Shown: piece after piece, positions 12,246 through 23,720 of the stretch
Position numbering within the stretch: position 1 is the stretch's first letter
How the letters are laid out: each line of letters starts with the position of its first letter
Source of the DNA: Cylicocyclus nassatus
Lineage: Eukaryota > Nematoda > Chromadorea > Rhabditida > Strongylidae
Reading direction: 5' to 3'
Length of the DNA: 64,000 bases
Assembly: GCA_958299035.1 (NCBI GenBank)
Contig: CATQJL010000316.1
Coordinates: 43,955,585-44,019,584, forward strand
Position numbers and translations under genes: made by a program
The notes under the pieces: model-generated
What the model was told of the DNA's origin: nothing
Databases searched by the model: none
The model's input: the letters and a program-made list of their open reading frames with translations, nothing else

Positions 12246-14029
12246 CCAAATCATATACGTTGTTCTTCTTGCAAAGACCCAACCCCAGCTCCTAAAATTG
12301 GAAATCGCCTAAGCAGTCATCTATGCAGAAAGCTGATTCAGCCAAAAAATTCAGATTGACTTTTAGGAATGTGCGACGGCCGCAAACACATCGAGCTTCG
12401 CGATCATGCCCAGTCCTACACTCTCCTTATAATATCTCGCGAAGTCATTTCTTGAAGCGAGACCAAGTCCGCTCAAGCTTTCGGACAATTTTAGCAAACA
12501 TGTCCTGCCTCATGGACCGAGACCACGAGACCAAGTCCCCTTTCCTTTTTTGCTAAAGGGGGCAGAAGTACGATTTCTGCGAAGTAAAAGCGGCCAAAAT
12601 GGGTTTCAAGCAATATTTATAAGTTAGCATTGATCTTGCCGCATAAGCCCTCGAGATCTTCCTTCCCTCAAGTCCAAGTTTGCTTTGCTTCTTTATTGTA
12701 GGAGGCAGAGGTATGATTTCTGCGAAGTAAAACCGGCCAAATTGGATAACAAGCGAGCTTTTTGTACAGTTTAGCATTGAAATTGAGAAGTTCTTAGCAG
12801 AAATGCACTGCCGCATGAAGCCCTTAAACCTTCCTTCCCTCGAGATCAAGCTCTCGCTTTGCTTCTTTGTTATAGGAGGTAGAGGTATAATTTCTGCGAA
12901 ATATTGTAAAGGAAGAGTCCGGGCACTTTTAAAGACTTCGTTTTTGGTGCATTTTTTTGCCGCTCCGACGGAGCGGCAAGTTTTTATACACCGAGTTTTT
13001 ATACTGTTCGGTAGAAGGAAGCCTATTCTTTTCGAAGCCGCTTCCAATTTTTATCGATACCAAGGCATGTATGATCTGCATGTCAAAAAAGATCGAAAAA
13101 TGGTGCATTTTCGAGGCAAAAAATGGTCGATTTCTTAACCTTTCTGGAAAAACTTATTTTGCAGATAGTCGCTCAAAGGCGTAAATAATCTCCAAGACAG
13201 CCCTGGCAGACTTCTACATAACTACAGCATATGAACTGTCCAGTTCTCATCATGCCTGAGATATACTGCGCAAATAGGTTACTTTTCGCGTCGATTTTTT
13301 TCCCTTCTGCGCATGCTGGTGGACCGCAGCGAAACGCTGAAAAGCCAGCAAGATAAATATATGTTGTAAACAAAATTGTCTTTGCAAAGAAGTTTGTAGC
13401 TTTAAAGAAGAATCAATCTGTTTAAAGTTACAGCAATTTGAAAAAAATTTTTTGCAAGTGCCCGGGAACTTTCTTTAAGACCTAATAAAAGCGGTCAAAA
13501 GCGGATTTCAAGCGAGATTTGTATAATTTAGCATCAAAACTGAGAAATTATCAACAGAAACGCACTGCCGCATAAAGCTCCTGCAGCTTTTCTCCCTTCG
13601 AGACCATTTCTCCTCTGCTCTTTTTGATTTTTTAAGGCAGAAGTACGATTTTGTTTTCGCCATTCGATTCTCGTATATCATACTTGTGGCCATTGCTGTT
13701 AGAATCTTGTTGCCGTAGATTGGTTATCCTATCCGTGCTCAGTTTCTCTTTCGCAGTTGAACCGTATTTCGCCAAAGTTTCTTTGCGATGTGATCGTCTC
13801 ACTTTGGATGCGTCCAGTTTCTGTAGTATTTATTTTATATGCGTGGCTCTGCTTCAATTATATCCTTAGCCGGTGCTAATCTTGGATAACTATGTAGTGT
13901 GTGAAAGTGGAACTGCTGATTAACCGCAACAGGGAGGAAAAAGCGTGGAAGATGGAAAGCGTGGGCGTTTGCGCTCAAAATATCAAGAATTTGATGATTT
14001 TGCGCTTCTGTGACAAAAGTGGCCAGCTA

Positions 14030-14092
14030 CGGCTACGGGCTGCTGGCGGCTACTGCGGGCTGCTACGGGCTACCAGCGGCGGCTGCCGCGGT
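14030..14092 (+). repeat. GC-rich ggctacgggctgctg-type simple repeat
   Basis: Imperfect repeats of ggctac/ggctgc over about 60 bases stand out from AT-rich surroundings. Confidence 0.6.
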
Positions 14093-14344
14093 ATGAAGGC
14101 ACTTTTATAGCGATACTAGATATAGAACTCGCTGAAGCTTTCCATCGGATAATCTAGCAAAAACTGCTATGAAGCCCGTGGCTCTGTCCTCCTTTTGAGA
14201 CCAGCCTCCTCTGCTTTTCTGCTTTTGGGTGCCAAAACATAACTTTCGCGAAGTAGGCGCGGTTAAAATGAATTTCAAGGATTTTTTTTTATAACTTAGC
14301 CTTAAAAACAAGGAATTGTTCGAAAAAATGTCCTGCGGCAGTAG

Positions 14345-14520
14345 CGACCCTAGGGGTCGCTATCAAGTGGGTTGGGGCAGATACATTGATAACTATCTGC
14401 GTGCAACTTAAAATGGCAAGGAAATGGTCTTCCATTTTCTCAACGATTTTTGGCGAAAGTAAGTGTGTAGTCGTAGGAGTAAAATCATGCTCTTAAGCAA
14501 ACTTTTTACAATGGTAACTC
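14345..14520 (+). repeat. Direct repeat, second copy of 12065-12245
   Basis: Same order of blocks as the first copy, with several substitutions. It starts at the palindromic agcgaccctaggggtcgct. Confidence 0.7.
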
Positions 14521-14600
14521 TCAAATCATCTACGCTGTTCTTCTTGCAAAGCTCCTTCACTTTTCCGCTACCGAAACCACAAGAATTTTTGCTTGAAGTG

Positions 14601-15229
14601 GATTTGTGCTATGTGTATACAATATTACTTCAAACTATGTTATGTAAAAAGTTCCCAAACTTATGTGTCCTAATATCCGTTCTCGAATTTGTTGGTTTAC
14701 AGACCAACTACCAAACCAACTGGGTTGGTTCGGAGCATAAGTATCGGAGAGTTCACATAAGTTTTGGATCTTTTTGATTCGGACGATTAGAACGGTCAAA
14801 AATCTATCATACAGTCAAGAGAGCGAATCAAACTATTGCCTCTCCTCCTTTTTTGAGCCAAAAGTAGTGCAAATCTATGCGTTGATAGATATTGCGCTCT
14901 AATCACACGCAGTTCCTTGAAACTATGGCGAAAAATGCATCGGCAGATTGTTGAGGCCACAGATTTTGGTCTAGGAGGTTTTCGACATTCTGAGCGCTAA
15001 AATGGTACCCTACCTAATGACAGAGCTTTGATTAACTCGAAATGCTTTCTTTTTTTTTGTTATATTAGGCACCTCAAAATGCGTTTTTTTTCGTTTTTTT
15101 TATTGTTATTTTGATTGAATAAGGGTTTCCCTACTGACTTTTACGTCAAGAGGGACTTCGTCAATTTTCGCGAAGTCATGGGGGACTTCGTTTCCGAAAA
15201 TGCTCCAAACCAACGCGTGCCGGGCCCTG
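14601..15229 (-). mobile_element. Truncated copy of the 37684-38578 hAT-type element
   Basis: The sequence matches the inverse complement of 37684 to about 38350 over most of its length. Landmarks are tttgtgctatgtgtatac at 14605, the ggttggttcggagcataag block, tttgattcggacgatt, and the terminus GTGCCGGGCCCTG ending at 15229. The other terminus is missing. The 104-codon plus frame at 14463-14777 shares its last 60 residues with a 127-codon minus frame at 38175-38558 only because both lie in this element. Confidence 0.8.
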
Positions 15230-15779
15230 GTCTAAATGTGCTGCCGCATAAAGTCCTCTGAAGCTTTCCTTTCTTCGAGACTCTTCCATTAAGACAAGCT
15301 CCCTCTGCTGTGTTGTTTTTATTGGCAAAAGAAGGGACTTCACAAAGTAGAGGCCGCCAAAAACAAATGCAGCAAGTTTCTCTGAACATTCACATTAAAA
15401 TCTAGTTGGAAGAAATGTGTTTTTGAGTGGATTTGTTGGGTCTTTCCTTTCAGCAGACCGAGCTCTGCTCAGTTGTTTTAAAGGCAAAAACAATATTTCC
15501 ACATTGTAAAAGCATCCAAAAGTAAGTATTTAACAGGTTGTGAGATTCGGCATTTAATCCTAAAAATTTAGCAAAATGTTCCTAGAAATTTAGAAAAATG
15601 TACTACCGCATGAATCGACTGATTCTTTTCTTCCAACGAGACGTAGCTCCCCTGTTTTTCTATTTCCAGAGGCAAAAACAATATTTTCAAAAACAAGTAT
15701 TCACAAGGTGTACAAGCATTCAAAAGTGAGGTTTAAGCGAATCCCCGTAAAATTGATAGGTTATATTGTCTTATTTTCC

Positions 15780-18560
15780 TAACCTTCATATTGTTCAAAA
15801 TCATAATGTGCTTTTCGAAAACTAATGATTGTAAGAAGTTAGGCAGGATAGGAAGCGAAATGGGCGACAGTTTTCCGAATTATGATAGCAACCGGGGGTC
15901 AGACATTTGCACTAATTCGGTGGTCTGGAATCAATATTTCGTTGTTGTTTGAGCTCTGCACATAATACGCATTTGATCCCCTTCTTGCTTGTTTATGAAT
16001 GAGGAGGTGATTTTTGACGACTGTTGCCCATATTTGCACTTTCCATGCAGAGCAAGCTCTATAATTTGCACTTAAAGTGCATGCAGTCTGGAAATTAACT
16101 ACGGACGCCGTCAACTCTACGTCGCTGTTATGCAAACTTGTGGATCCTTTTTGAGTGCATGCGCTCCCCAGTACTCTCTCGGCGTTAGTTCATGTATTGC
16201 AGCTATATTTCGTCGCCGCATAATCTGGACTGCTCTCGTTGTCGCGAATCTGCTGTTAACACTGTAAGAGAACACATAGCACAACGGTAAAGCAAATGGG
16301 GGAGGAGAGTACTCTCGTCGCATCGCTTTGGCAGTTACCAAAAGATATTATAGCAAGATGTGTTGTTTGTGGAAACTTTTTATGGCTAGAACATGAGCAA
16401 TGAAAATAGGTCAAAAGTGCGAGTATGTCGCGATTTTCGTGGTTGCGAAAAATTTCAGTTTTCTTGAGTATTAATAGAATGCTTATAGAAAGCAAAGATT
16501 TCACGACGAGTATCTGATGTGGACAGTGCATGCGGTAGCAAGTTGGGGTTTTCCTAGAATCTTTCGAAATGGAGGTAATCTCCGATTTTTTAGGCATTTA
16601 GAAAAATCGGCTCCATATGCTCTTTATGCAAATCAAACTTGGCGCACATATTTAAGCTTCATTTTGTAGAGCTTGCTTCACATTATTTTTCAGATAACTT
16701 AATAGAATGAAGACTTTGCATCTGATGATTTTCCAGGCTTTTTTAAAATAATAATAGTGCATTTGCGCTGTGTCTCTAAATTTATAAGAAAAGTTGGACG
16801 TGCTCTATGAAACTTTTTTTTGAGTTTCGGCATTTGTTTGGCGCTTGCAATTTGTTAGAAATATATCATTGTTGCTACTACATATCAAAACATTTGCGTA
16901 CACTCTGTGTGAAAACTAGCTCTTCGATGCAGCGCACACATGTAGACAATATCTTTCACGCGATCTACTTAGAAGAAAATGGTCAGAACTTGATCCAGCA
17001 TATCCAAACAAGCTTTATACCACTGTGCTCACATTTGAACGTTGATCTATCAAAAGAGGTTATGAACTCTGATTTCGGCGTCAACAGCATGTTTCTTTGA
17101 GTAAGACTCGTAATAAAATCCTCAACGTGGCCGACTGGTGTATTGACAAGAGCGGAGGCTATCAAGCAAAAAGTGGAAATTGATTTTTTTTTCAACTTTT
17201 TTTTGTTCGTCCAAAAAGAGTTTCCTATAAACGCTTGCTTGTGAACGCTACACAAGATCCCCAACATAACAAAGCTACGTTTTCTTTGCAATGATTTGCA
17301 ATGTTTTTTACCCATAAACAAAAAATCTTTTTGATCAAAACCTTTCCCTATAAGTCCATGATTGTCGTCAAAATCTTCTTTGCATCTACTCAAAACTTTT
17401 TCAAATTGAATTGTCATTTCTTATTCAAGAAAAATGAGATTGTCAGTACGTTTATGAGTAAAGAACACAATAAAAGCAAATATATTTGGCCATTTCAAAA
17501 GTTCGTTTGCATTGTTCCCAAGAAATCTTCTGAAAAAAAATCTTTGAAAACTTTCTGCTTCGCATTGTTCCCAAGAAATCTTCTGAAAAAAAAATCTTTG
17601 AAAACTTTCTGCTATCTGCCTAGATTTGCCAGGGATAATTTTTCCTAGAATGAAGAGATCATGTAGTTTCTAATTATGGCTTAAATTTGTTCTGCAAGCA
17701 CAAGTCGCAGAGTTAAAAATGCAAAAAGAAGACCACTCAAATTTTGGTAATTTCAAAAAACTCACCAAAAATCTTGAAACGTTACAAAAAATACCGAAAC
17801 AAACACAAACATATGTTTTATGTTCTCGTCTTTCTAGCTAGGCAGCCTTGTTGAGCGACTGTTCCTATGGAAAGTAATGATTTTTTTAGGAATTTGCTAT
17901 ACGTTTCCATAAAAATCAAGATTGCTCTCCCTTACCACAAAAATCCCTTAGATAGAAAGAGAAGTTCACAGAACCCGTGTTCTTGGCTTTCCCGCCTTTT
18001 TTGTGACGTTTTTGGGCTTTTTTGGGCATGCTCAAAAACTGCGAAACTGAAGTAATTCTCTTTATTTGCTCATAACTTCCGATCTTTTTTCGTGGAAAAG
18101 GCACTATAGTAAAGAGCATAATTTTCTCTATCAAATAATAGCACCATCCAGAATTTTTCGTAATCCAGCTTTAAAAATGCCAATCTTGAGTAAATTTATT
18201 CAACAGCTTTTAACTATTGAACCTTCTCATGTCATTTCATAGCAAAGACACTGTTGTAAAGAAAAAGTTTTCCTCTTTCAAACAAAAACTGATACGAGAA
18301 AATCCACCAGGAAGGAAGGAGGTTGTGATTTTCTGAAAAACTGGCGCTGTATAGAACACCTTTCACGAGCAGCGATGAAATAATTGAAAACGCAATTCGC
18401 AAATGTCGGATGGTAATTTTTGAGAAATAATGGAGGACAGCCTGGTCATATGGGTGGAATTCCGTTTTCATGGCATGATCAGGAAAAGATACGTACAAAA
18501 ATACACCATGTACTAATCGGAACTCCAAAAAAAACATTTTTGCAGCTAAAATGTACACTT
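15780..18560. other. No recognised feature apart from one tandem duplication
   Basis: The 144-codon minus frame at 16983-17417 is the longest non-repeat frame in the window. About one frame of that length is expected by chance in AT-rich DNA of this size. It has no motif I recognise and no clear splice context, so I do not call it a gene. A 53-bp duplication lies at 17509-17614. Confidence 0.4.
17509..17614 (+). repeat. Two-copy 53-bp tandem duplication
   Basis: The unit beginning gcattgttcccaagaaatct is present twice back to back, nearly identical (one extra A in the second), suggesting a recent duplication. Confidence 0.9.
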
Positions 18561-18569
18561 TACAGCTCA

Positions 18570-18662
18570 CGGCACGTGCAGAATTTCCGTAAATATCGTC
18601 GAATGTCCCGGAATCATTCCTGGAATTTCCTGAAATTTCGCAAATCATGCAATCTACGCAAC
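18570..18662 (-). repeat. Foldback-family fragment
   Basis: The sequence through ttcctgaaatttcgcaaatc and atgcaatctacgcaac matches the foldback arm at 29500-29550 and 47990-48050 (tttcaggatccgcgaaa.. tgcgaatcacgcag). The arm seems to resume at 19157 (ctataacttcctttaaaaac), so about 490 bases were inserted within it. Confidence 0.55.
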
Positions 18663-18754
18663 ACTATATTTCTGTTTTCATTTGCGGGTTCCTATGAGAG
18701 ATCCAGAAGGATCTCTCATAGGAACCCGCAAATGAACAACAGAAATGAGTGTTT
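18661..18754. repeat. Near-perfect 94-bp hairpin
   Basis: The left arm (acactatatttctg.. tttgcgggttcctatgagag) is matched in inverse by ctctcataggaacccgcaaa .. cagaaatgagtgt, with a loop of only a few bases. Confidence 0.85.
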
Positions 18755-18954
18755 AGCCATTACAAATGGATTTCTGCCATTCATCCCGTTATGTGAGCCG
18801 TGACAGAGTAGTGCAATAGATTGACTTATATGGCTAATTTGCACTACTGATTCGGAGAAGGCGGTCGCACACAACCATCAGTGCGATAGCGGTAGAGCCA
18901 CGGTCAGTTCGTCATCCCATTTGATTTTCACTAGTGAATCCATAAGGAGGATCG

Positions 18955-19140
18955 AAAAACTGGCCAGGGTTGACAAGGTGTTTGGTGGGACAAGCATGAG
19001 ATCATTAATCGCGCCACTTCAGGCCTCTGAAGACGAGGATTGCTCGAAACGTTAGGCCGCTCTACTAATAAAGCTTCGCCGGAACCTCGTGTTGGCACAA
19101 CTAACAAATAAACTACATCATTGTAATGACGAGGTTTAAA
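18955..19140 (+). repeat. Repeat shared with 25262-25430
   Basis: Both copies contain 'agg(g)tt..aagcatgagatcattaat' or its variant, an intervening segment with cgaaac, and 'aacctcgtgttg(g/a)ca' followed by 'taacaaataa/taacataaga'. The block gaagacgaggattgctcgaaacgtt followed by aataaa resembles the hairpin plus AATAAA tail often seen downstream of invertebrate retroelement frames. That resemblance is from memory and not proof of a retroelement. Confidence 0.45.
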
Positions 19141-19197
19141 GAAAAGAGGACAACTAAGCTACTATAACTTCCTTTAAAAACATTGTGCTTAGCTCAC

Positions 19198-19286
19198 TAA
19201 ATGCTGTCGGGATGCAGCTACTACCCAACAGCTGCTCACTGTCGGGATGCAGCTGTTGGGTAATAGCTGCATCCCGACAGCATTTA
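19198..19286. repeat. 89-bp palindrome
   Basis: taaatgctgtcgggatgcag and its inverse ctgcatcccgacagcattta bracket an internal palindrome (aacagctg..). It lies just left of the Harbinger-like element at 19296. Confidence 0.85.
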
Positions 19287-19295
19287 ATGGGCTAA

Positions 19296-19747
19296 CAAGG
19301 GAATGGTCAAAAGTCGAAGTGGCCAAACCAAACAAGCTGTATACCGTTCGATGCAATATAAAACGCTGACTTCGAATCTGTCTTTCTTATCTGCTTTCCG
19401 CTTCTGTGAACGAAGCTACAAGCCACTAAAGACCATTATTTTGCTAAGAAATTACGCGTGAAATTGAAAATTTAGCCGTGCAGAGCCACGTTCGCCTTAA
19501 TGCTGGGCCAAAACATGCAGCTAGCTTATTTCAAATTTTTAAAGAAAGAAATTGAGCTAAAAGTGGAACAGTGTGCTCAATTTCGCTGTTTTTATGTGTG
19601 GTTTTTTCACAATAAAACCGCTTGTAGCTTCGTCCACAGAAGCGGGAAGCAGATAAGAAAGACAGATTTGAAGTCAGCGTTTTATGCTGCATCGAATGGT
19701 ATACAGCTTGTTTGGCTTGCCCACTTCGACTTCTGACCATTCCCTTG
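19296..19747. mobile_element. Harbinger-like MITE H1 (452 bp)
   Basis: The ends CAAGGGAATGGTCAAAAGTC and its inverse are flanked by TAA on both sides (19293-19295, 19748-19750). The arms continue past cgaagtggcc to about 19440 / 19600. A 3-bp TWA duplication is the known signature of PIF/Harbinger elements; the class is inferred from that. Four more family members lie at 25677, 35919, 46551 and 63037. The 60-78-codon frames inside come from the arms. Confidence 0.85.
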
Positions 19748-19750
19748 TAA

Positions 19751-19850
19751 GCACAATGTTTTTTCGAAGGAAGTTATGGAGTTGCGTAGATTGCGGGATT
19801 CGCGAGGTTTCAGGAAATTCCAGGAATGTCGCATCCCGACAGGGGGTATA
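19751..19850 (+). repeat. Foldback-family fragment
   Basis: gaaggaagttatggagttgc and the following ttgcgggattcgcgaggttt match the foldback arm at 33320-33370. The inverse of its first 30 bases occurs at 19157-19190, so H1 and the palindrome at 19198 sit between two foldback remnants. Confidence 0.65.
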
Positions 19851-20046
19851 TGTCAAGAGGCGCGATTTTTATTGCCAGATGGACACAATTAGCGCATTTT
19901 TAGTATCCTCACGGTAGCAAGTGGTAGCTTCACATATCTAGTAAGCTAGAGCACTTTGTTTAGTACTCTTAAAAGACTCGCATAGCTCTAAGTTAGGCTT
20001 CAAAGTTGATGAATCTGAAGAAATCGCGCCTCTTGATTCCCCGACA

Positions 20047-20405
20047 AGGCACCGTTCACTCAAATTTTCGAATTCCATGTTTTTGCCATTCCAGAGTGTT
20101 TACCCCTGATTCCGAATATCAGATCGAGAATCCGGGAAAACCGCGAAAATCCCCCATTTCCAGAACCCGCAGGGCGGTTCTCCGGAATGGCGATTGGTTG
20201 GGTGCGCACGGATGGCGGGATGAACGTCGCGCCCGCTCAAAGGGGGGAAGCCAACGGGGCGAATGCCATCCGAGCAATTTTCGAAGCAATTTTCTAGCTT
20301 CGGAAGCAACTTTCCCCAGCGCGAATTCGATGAATATACAGTTGGGGGCCCCACTACTATTAGGCATCAAAATCTCATCAACCTCGTTTTGGGTGGACGG
20401 TGCCT
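20047..20405. mobile_element. TTAA-type MITE, copy C (359 bp)
   Basis: The ends AGGCACCGTTCACTCAAA and TTTTGGGTGGACGGTGCCT are inverse partners and close to copy A. The flanks are GACA and TTTA, so the duplication has decayed or the element moved without a clean one. The 134-codon plus frame (20006-20410) and three overlapping minus frames are palindrome sequence. Confidence 0.75.
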
Positions 20406-20479
20406 TTTAGGCAAATGTTTTGGTATAAAACATTCCCTCGATTCCGTTTCCTGTATTATCAAATCTTTCTATGGACTTC

Positions 20480-22040
20480 TTTTTGCAAGGATGTAGCGCA
20501 GCGCATAACACACATCAAAGTTTTCGATAAGCATGCTTAATAGTGCTGTGTAGTACGAAGCTGATCAAGCGCAGAAGCAGCCGGAGGTTTTTAAAGTGAT
20601 AAACAAGCTGATGAATTCTGAAAAAAATCATGTTTCGCTTACAGAGGTTTTCGGACACGCTGTTCAAGAAAATCATGATCTTTGCGGTGTACATATTTTT
20701 TCGCAAAAATATGTGACAAAGTTGTAATAGCCAAAGGTTTGTAAGTTTGACTGCAGTTTTTCGTATGTATCAGAAAATTTGCTGCATTTCTTTACAGGTA
20801 CGTCACTAGGAGGCGTACTATTGGACACTGCGTGCATCAGGCTCCATTCTGTAACAGCCGTCGAGGAGTTACGAGCTTTTCATATTACTGCCACGCAAAG
20901 ATCGGAAACTTTGTCGAAAAACTTTCCTCGTCAATTTTCGTATATCACGTTGTGCAAATCGTATGTTCATTTCGCTTAAAGGATATATTGGCTATGGTAA
21001 TAGATCTATCGTTTTGTCCACAAAGCTGCTCTAACATGTAACTAGGGTTGAAGCCAAACAACTACCATATCCAATACAGCAGGATCCCTTGAGCGAAGTG
21101 AAGATAAGGTTGCAAGAAACTTGATATACAACCACTAACGAGGAATTTTCGGCGAAGTTTGCGATTTTGCATTTTGCATTTTATAATATTCATGAGAACG
21201 TAATTTCGTAACCTCGGAGCTCTGCAACTGTCACAGAATAGAACCTGAGACATACAGCTTTTCGTGCAGGATTTTAGCGACTCTAACCTACAAACAAAAC
21301 AAGCGAGTTTTTTGTCAGCAAAAAATGCTGTCAAATTTACGAACTTTCCCGGCTCTATAACTCCCTTAACATACCTCTGCTAAAAAACCTGTACTCCGCA
21401 AAGACCACAATTTTCTTGAGCAGCGTTTTTGAAAACCTATGTAAGCAAAACTTCATTTTCTCTAAGTTCACCAATATTTTCGCCAAAATCCATCGGCAAG
21501 CTTCAGAGCGTAAAATGAGGAAAAAAGCAAATAATTAGAAGCTCTTTAAAACTTGCTCATAGAAGTTATTTGACCTGCTGATTGCGAGGATCACATCTGC
21601 TTAGCTAGATAGGTTCATGTTTCAAGATTACGTGAGTAGAAAATGGTAGCTTTGGGAAAAAAACCTTCGGCTATTTCCTGCATTCAAATATTCACCACAG
21701 CACCATCGAGCAGTGCTTATCGGAAACGTGTGTTTGTGCGCTGCGTTACACCTTTGCGAAAAGACGTCCGCAGAAAGATTTGAGGAAACTGAAAACGAAA
21801 TATAGAGGACATGCTGCATACCGAAAGATTTGCCCAATGGGCTAAGCACAGTGTTTTTTTCCGTGTTGAAGATGTGTTAACTCCGAAGGAAGCTATGGCG
21901 CTGCTAGTTTTGAATCGCGTAATTTTGCGAGATTTCCGAAATACTATGCATTCGAACGTCGCGAAATCTCCAAGATGTCGCAGACTTCCGCGGAATTCCC
22001 CCCATATCGCGACTTTTACGGAAATTTTTTATGTTCTGTG
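20480..22040. repeat. Old, diverged foldback copy FB3
   Basis: Two inverted halves resemble the foldback interior. At 21060-21320 the order (agcgaagtgaa, cgaaatttgcgat-like, ttcatgagaacgt, gtaacctcg, cctgagacat) matches FB1 at 30540-30740. At 21560-21930 'gacctgctgattgcgaggat', 'cacatctgcttagct' and 'cgctgcgttacacc' match FB1 at 31040-31270. At 20490-20720 the inverse of the same modules is seen. Divergence is much higher than between FB1 and FB2. Confidence 0.65.
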
Positions 22041-22572
22041 AGAGGTGTTATATGAGAGGGCTCGAGTAGCATTCGCAAGCAAAAGCAGAGTTTTTCTAAA
22101 CGGCAAAAAATTAGAAAAAGAAGTAAAACTTTCTTCAATCATGGAGCTTGTCATACTAGCGCAGCTGTTTGTTGTCGAAGCTTGTTCGGGAACATTGTTG
22201 CGGTAGCCCCAAACCTATATTTCCCGTCGTCCCGAAAGTGTTTTTGCTCAATCTGAACTGCTGTCACAAAGAGCAGAGATTTGTGAGAAGATACTGGAAA
22301 TGTTTGATGCATATTTTCAAAAGGTCATGTTTCTATTCAGTACAGTAAGCGAGCTCCAAAAACCATCGGGATTTGAAACCCATAATTTTTTGCCATGGTC
22401 AAACTTCGCTACTTTATGTACTAATTTCCCGAGGGAGTTCGAGCAAACGGTGGACAGAGTAAACCTTACGAATACAAAGCAGTATACCCTTCCATAGCTC
22501 GCTTTTCTGAAGATTTAAATTATTTCTTCAATGCTATCGACTCACAAAACTGTGACTGTCGAGCAACCCAGT

Positions 22573-22679
22573 GGCCGTATTCATCAACGAAACCAGTGGG
22601 TTCCGGAACCCACTGGGTTGGTGCTTTTGATGAATATCGATTCTACCCTGGAGTACTGGATTCGTTGTTGAATACGGCC
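22573..22679. repeat. 107-bp inverted-repeat element with ccagtgggttccgg palindromes
   Basis: Ends GGCCGTATTCATCAACGAA and its inverse (ttcgttgttgaatacggcc) surround the internal palindrome aacccactgggtt/ccagtgggttccggaaccca. The same modules recur at 45485-45790 and 50485-50556, so this is a mobile family of very small inverted-repeat elements. Confidence 0.7.
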
Positions 22680-23720
22680 ATAGGTCTCAATCGGTGCAAC
22701 ATACATCTTCTCCTCCTTGGCAGATGTTTTTGTTTCTGTTCCGTAAAATGTTCACCGATAATAGCAACATATTTGACGCTCATAAACGTCGGGGCTGTGC
22801 CAAATTCAAAATATTATGGGCTAAGTTTTCAAATGCTCACCTGTTTTATTAATTTAATCTTGAATAATAATCAACATTTAGAGGCTTCAAATTTAAATTT
22901 CAAATTTAAGTATTTGCTGGTGTTTGACACCTTTGTGTTTCAGAAAAACAATCGGTATTTCTGCTGAACAATTGGATCAAATGTTGAATATGGAAACGAG
23001 AAACGCTTTGTAAGCTAGGAATGTACTCCCCCACCCCTTAATTGAACGTCTTCGGGAAATCAGTATAAAAATTTTTGAAAAACTATGAAATTTTGCTATG
23101 GCAAAAAGCATGGGTCTAAGATTTTGGTAGTTTTTTTTAAAACGCTCGTTCATCTCACTGCAGTAGAAACATAGTCTTTCGAAAGAGAATGAAAAAAACA
23201 ATGTATACTACCAAGCTCTTCTTTCAATTTTTGCTCTGCGGCTCTGCGAATTGTGGCAGGCGTTAATAAGAAAATCAATTTTGGGACAAGAAGGAGATGA
23301 GAAGCGTTTCAATGCGAAAGCGATGACATACAGCGTACTTGGATTAGTCAAACAGTATGGGTTTGATTAATCCAAGTTTTTTTCCAATCCAAGTATGACC
23401 CCCTCACTCAACAAGTTTAGACCTTCCAGCGTGTCAATAAGAAGGAGCTTTGCCTCTCCTCTGTTTCGGAAAAAAAATTTTTGTTGATATACGGCTAAGC
23501 AATAAAAAAGCATAGCGACGACGCGGAATGGGCTTTGTCATAAATGTTGCACTCGAAAGATGCTGGAAATTTTACGCATAACAATACCTGATTACAGATG
23601 ATATTACTTTGAGAAAGATTAATGAACCAAAAGTGCATAGTTTGCTATGCTTGCTATATAAGAGAAATTGAGAGAACCTGGTGTAAGAACCAAAAATGAT
23701 TATGACATTTTCGAAAATGA
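22680..23720. other. No recognisable gene; one short hairpin
   Basis: At 23336-23379 acttggattagtcaaac pairs with gtttgattaatccaagt across a short loop. Otherwise nothing supported. Confidence 0.4.

Larger units (their letters stand above)
12300..15760 (+). repeat. Field of degenerate ~150-bp repeats
   Basis: A unit recurs at about 12550, 12700, 12870, 13490-13650, 14120-14280, 15240-15370, 15480 and 15660. It consists of 'ctgccgcataaagc' + pyrimidine-rich 'ttccttcgagacc' + 'ctctgcttctt' + 'aggcagaagtacgatttctg' + 'gaagtaaaagcggccaaaa'. The first three are close together, the later ones scattered and interrupted by other repeats. The longest frame in the window (164 codons, minus, 12553-13047) crosses three units and repeats the peptide FYFAEIIPLPP, so it comes from the repeat rather than from a conserved protein. 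Confidence 0.7.

Noticed and set aside
16983..17417. 144-codon minus-strand frame as a gene
   Set aside because: Length is about what chance gives in 64 kb of AT-rich DNA. It is Lys/Phe-rich, has no recognised motif, and I saw no supporting splice or promoter context.
20006..20410. 134-codon plus-strand frame
   Set aside because: It coincides with the palindromic TTAA MITE (20047-20405), and overlapping frames exist on the other strand.
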